Source of the DNA: JADJPL01 sp964607915
GTDB taxonomy: Bacteria > Bacteroidota > Bacteroidia > Chitinophagales > Saprospiraceae
DNA length: 42,098 nt
Reading direction: 5' to 3'
Assembly: GCA_964607915.1 (NCBI GenBank)
Contig: CAZSMU010000016.1
Location: 1-42,098, forward strand
Shown one piece after another: positions 40,388 through 42,098 of this stretch. How positions within the stretch are numbered: the first letter of the stretch is position 1; each line of letters begins with the position of its first letter. A program made the translations under genes and the position numbers. Under the pieces are notes generated by a model that saw only the letters and a list, made by a program, of their open reading frames with translations, had not been told where the DNA came from and searched no databases.

Positions 40388-40419
40388 GTGAGGCCAATCC
40401 TGGAGGGGACTGGCCTCAC
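40388..40419 (-). promoter_or_regulatory. stable hairpin in the rpsJ-rplC gap
   Basis: In the transcript, GUGAGGCCAGUCC pairs with GGAUUGGCCUCAC (13 pairs, one G-U) around a six-base loop CCUCCA. It is 24 nt upstream of the rplC start codon, with no U-tract behind it. The loop repeats the anti-Shine-Dalgarno core of 16S rRNA. Its function is unknown; translational control of rplC or RNA processing are possible. Confidence 0.65.
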
Positions 40420-40486
40420 TCGGCTATATCTGTTCAAAAATGGCACCGCGGGTGGCGGACCGGGAAAATTGAGCCTAATAAAATGC

Positions 40487-40795
40487 TTACGTCAACTTGA
40501 CCTGAATATCCACGCCGCTCGGAAGTTCCAGTTTAGACAGAGCGTCCACGGTCTTTTGAGTAGGCGTATAGATTTCGATCAGACGCTTGTGCGTACGGAG
40601 TTGGAACTGTTCCCGCGCTTTCTTATTGACGTGCGGTGAACGGAGCACGGTGAAGATTTTTTTCTCCGTAGGCAGGGGGATGGGCCCTGTGACGACGGCC
40701 CCGCTGCTGCGCACCGTTTTAACAATTTTCTCCGTAGATTTATCGACCAGGTTGTGGTCATAAGAACGGAGTTTGATTCTAATTTTCTGGTTCAT
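40487..40795 (-). CDS. rpsJ: 30S ribosomal protein S10
   Basis: S10 is a head protein and also the NusE antitermination factor. The 102-residue protein starts MNQKIRIKLRSYDHNLVDKS and contains GPIPLPTEKKIFTVLRSPHVNKKAREQFQLRTHKRLIEIY and a PSGVDIQVKLT end. It follows fusA by 31 bp. Confidence 0.98.
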   Translation of the reverse strand: MNQKIRIKLRSYDHNLVDKSTEKIVKTVRSSGAVVTGPIPLPTEKKIFTVLRSPHVNKKAREQFQLRTHKRLIEIYTPTQKTVDALSKLELPSGVDIQVKLT

Positions 40796-40826
40796 GTCAG
40801 AATGCCATTTGTGGTTCTGAATTCAA

Positions 40827-42098
40827 TTATTTTCCTTTTGCTTTCTCCATTACCTCTTTAGCGACACCGGAGGGCGCTTCGTTGTAGTGGGAAAACTCCA
40901 TAGACGAGCTTGCGCGGCCGGACGTGATGGTACGCAACTGGGTCACATACCCGAACATTTCGGCGAGCGGTACTTCTGCCTGGATGGTGATGGCGCCCCC
41001 TGCGCGCGGTTCCTGGCCTTTGGGAAGGCCTCTGCGGCGGTTGAGGTCACCAATTACGGCACCCACATATTCATCCGGTGTAACGACTTCGAGTTTCATG
41101 ATCGGTTCGAGGATGACCGGCTTGGCCTTGGGGGCTGCAGCGCGGAAACCATCTTTGGCGCACAATTCGAAGGCTACCGGCTTGGAGTCCACGGCGTGCA
41201 TACCACCGTCATATACGCGCACTTTCATGCTGTCTATGCCATAGCCTGCGAGGACACCGTTATCCATCATGGCTTTGAAGCCGTCTTGGATGGGCTTCAT
41301 GTAGTTTTTGTCAATCGCACCGCCCACGATACCCCAGACGAACTGGAGTTTGGTCTTGCCATTTTTGAAATCTTCGCTTTCCAGGAATTCCGGATCGGCA
41401 GGGCCGAGTTCGAATTCCATATCGGCGAAGAGACCCGAGCCGCCCGTTTGTTTTTTCAGGCGTTCGCGATGAGTGACCGTAGCCGTGAGGGCTTCTTTGT
41501 AGTTCACCTGGGGGGCACCCTGGTTACATTCTACCTTGAACTCCCGGCGCAGGCGATCCACGATGATTTCGAGGTGGAGTTCGCCCATACCGCTGATGAC
41601 GGTTTGGTTGGTATCCTCATCGAAGCGTACGCGGAACGTAGGATCCTCTTCTGCCAGTTTGGCCAGGGCCATACCCAGCTTGTCTATTTCCTTTTGCGAC
41701 TTCGGTTCTACTGCGATGGCGATGACCGGATCCGGGAAGACCATGCTTTCCAGTACGATCGGCTTATTGACATCGCAGAGCGTATCACCGGTACGGATAT
41801 CCTTGAAGCCTACAGCGGCGGCGATATCGCCTGCTTCTACCCGGTCGATTGGGTTCTGCTTGTTGGCGTGCATCTGATAGAGGCGCGAGATGCGCTCTTT
41901 GCTATCCGAGCGGGTATTCAACACATAAGAACCTGCATCCAGGGCGCCCGAGTACACCCGCATGAAAGCGAGGCGGCCTACGAACGGGTCGGTAGCGATT
42001 TTGAATGCCAGGGCTGCGAAAGGCTCTTTCACGTCCGGGCGACGGAACTCTTCCTCATCGGTGTCGGGGTTGATACCTTTGACCGCATCTACGTCCAC
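40827..42098 (-). CDS. fusA: elongation factor G, C-terminal part (5' end outside window)
   Basis: EF-G drives tRNA-mRNA translocation with GTP. The visible 423 residues start near the end of the G domain insert (VKGINPDTDEEEFRRPDVKEP). They cover domain II (KIATDPFVGRLAFMRVYSG), domain III (ISGMGELHLEIIVDRLRREF), domain IV (PQVNYKEALT and DGGMHAVDSKPVAFELCAKDGF) and domain V (KLEVVTPDEYVGAVIGDLNRRRG). The GTP-binding motifs are beyond the window edge. Position before rpsJ is the usual one after rpsL and rpsG. No frame disruption is visible. Confidence 0.97.
   Translation of the reverse strand: MDVDAVKGINPDTDEEEFRRPDVKEPFAALAFKIATDPFVGRLAFMRVYSGALDAGSYVLNTRSDSKERISRLYQMHANKQNPIDRVEAGDIAAAVGFKDIRTGDTLCDVNKPIVLESMVFPDPVIAIAVEPKSQKEIDKLGMALAKLAEEDPTFRVRFDEDTNQTVISGMGELHLEIIVDRLRREFKVECNQGAPQVNYKEALTATVTHRERLKKQTGGSGLFADMEFELGPADPEFLESEDFKNGKTKLQFVWGIVGGAIDKNYMKPIQDGFKAMMDNGVLAGYGIDSMKVRVYDGGMHAVDSKPVAFELCAKDGFRAAAPKAKPVILEPIMKLEVVTPDEYVGAVIGDLNRRRGLPKGQEPRAGGAITIQAEVPLAEMFGYVTQLRTITSGRASSSMEFSHYNEAPSGVAKEVMEKAKGK

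Noticed and set aside
1..42098. CRISPR array, prophage, insertion sequence or tRNA gene
   Set aside because: No regularly spaced direct repeats, phage or transposase proteins, or cloverleaf sequences were recognised.

Overview
The window is a contiguous stretch of a Bacteroidota chromosome. The gene content fits the Saprospiria (Saprospira/Lewinella/Haliscomenobacter relatives) best. Evidence: type IX secretion genes (gldJ, a porP/sprF-like gene, porU, porV); the order rplQ-carA-eno-divIC after the ribosomal operon; promoters with a TAnnTTTG -7 box; almost no Shine-Dalgarno sequences; and a carotenoid set of the type used for monocyclic hydroxylated carotenoids. GC content looks moderately high. 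The genus is an inference.

Layout. 1-3183: the 5' part of a SAM-dependent methyltransferase (minus, cut by the window edge), a patatin-like lipase (minus) and an OmpA-family outer-membrane protein with calcium-type repeats (minus). 3184-4290: an arginase/formimidoylglutamase-fold protein (plus) that lacks the usual metal ligands. 4298-8566: murF, gldJ and a porP/sprF-like gene (all minus). 8826-14181: porU and porV (plus), followed by a strong terminator. 14388-14791: RNase P RNA (minus). 14916-17321: a NtrY-like sensor histidine kinase (plus). 17366-20617: a plus-strand operon of a CrtI/CrtD-type desaturase, a CruF-type hydratase, CrtZ and an unknown membrane-anchored protein. 20603-24376: sucD, divIC/ftsB-like, eno and carA (minus). 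24502-42098: the complete S10-spc-alpha ribosomal cluster (minus) from fusA (5' end outside the window) through rpsJ to rplQ, including secY, map, infA and a 38-codon rpmJ, closed by a hairpin terminator.

How genes work together. PorU (cysteine-protease-like sortase) and PorV (its outer-membrane shuttle partner) process and attach type IX cargo. GldJ and the PorP/SprF-like protein belong to the same machine or its gliding branch. The carotenoid genes would act late, on an existing carotene backbone; crtB and crtY are not in the window. The ribosomal block is conventional in order.

The main unexplained signal is a family of imperfect inverted-repeat elements. Their outer ends resemble AGACTTGTTGCGMGGGG. 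Two full-length copies (about 154 and 166 bp) flank porV, and shorter or single-arm copies lie beside gldJ, porU, patatin and divIC/sucD. Other second-look items are a CCUCCA-loop hairpin between rpsJ and rplC, a perfect 15-bp hairpin between rpsD and rpoA, the degenerate arginase-fold protein and the unknown fourth gene of the carotenoid operon. No CRISPR array, transposase, prophage or tRNA gene was seen.
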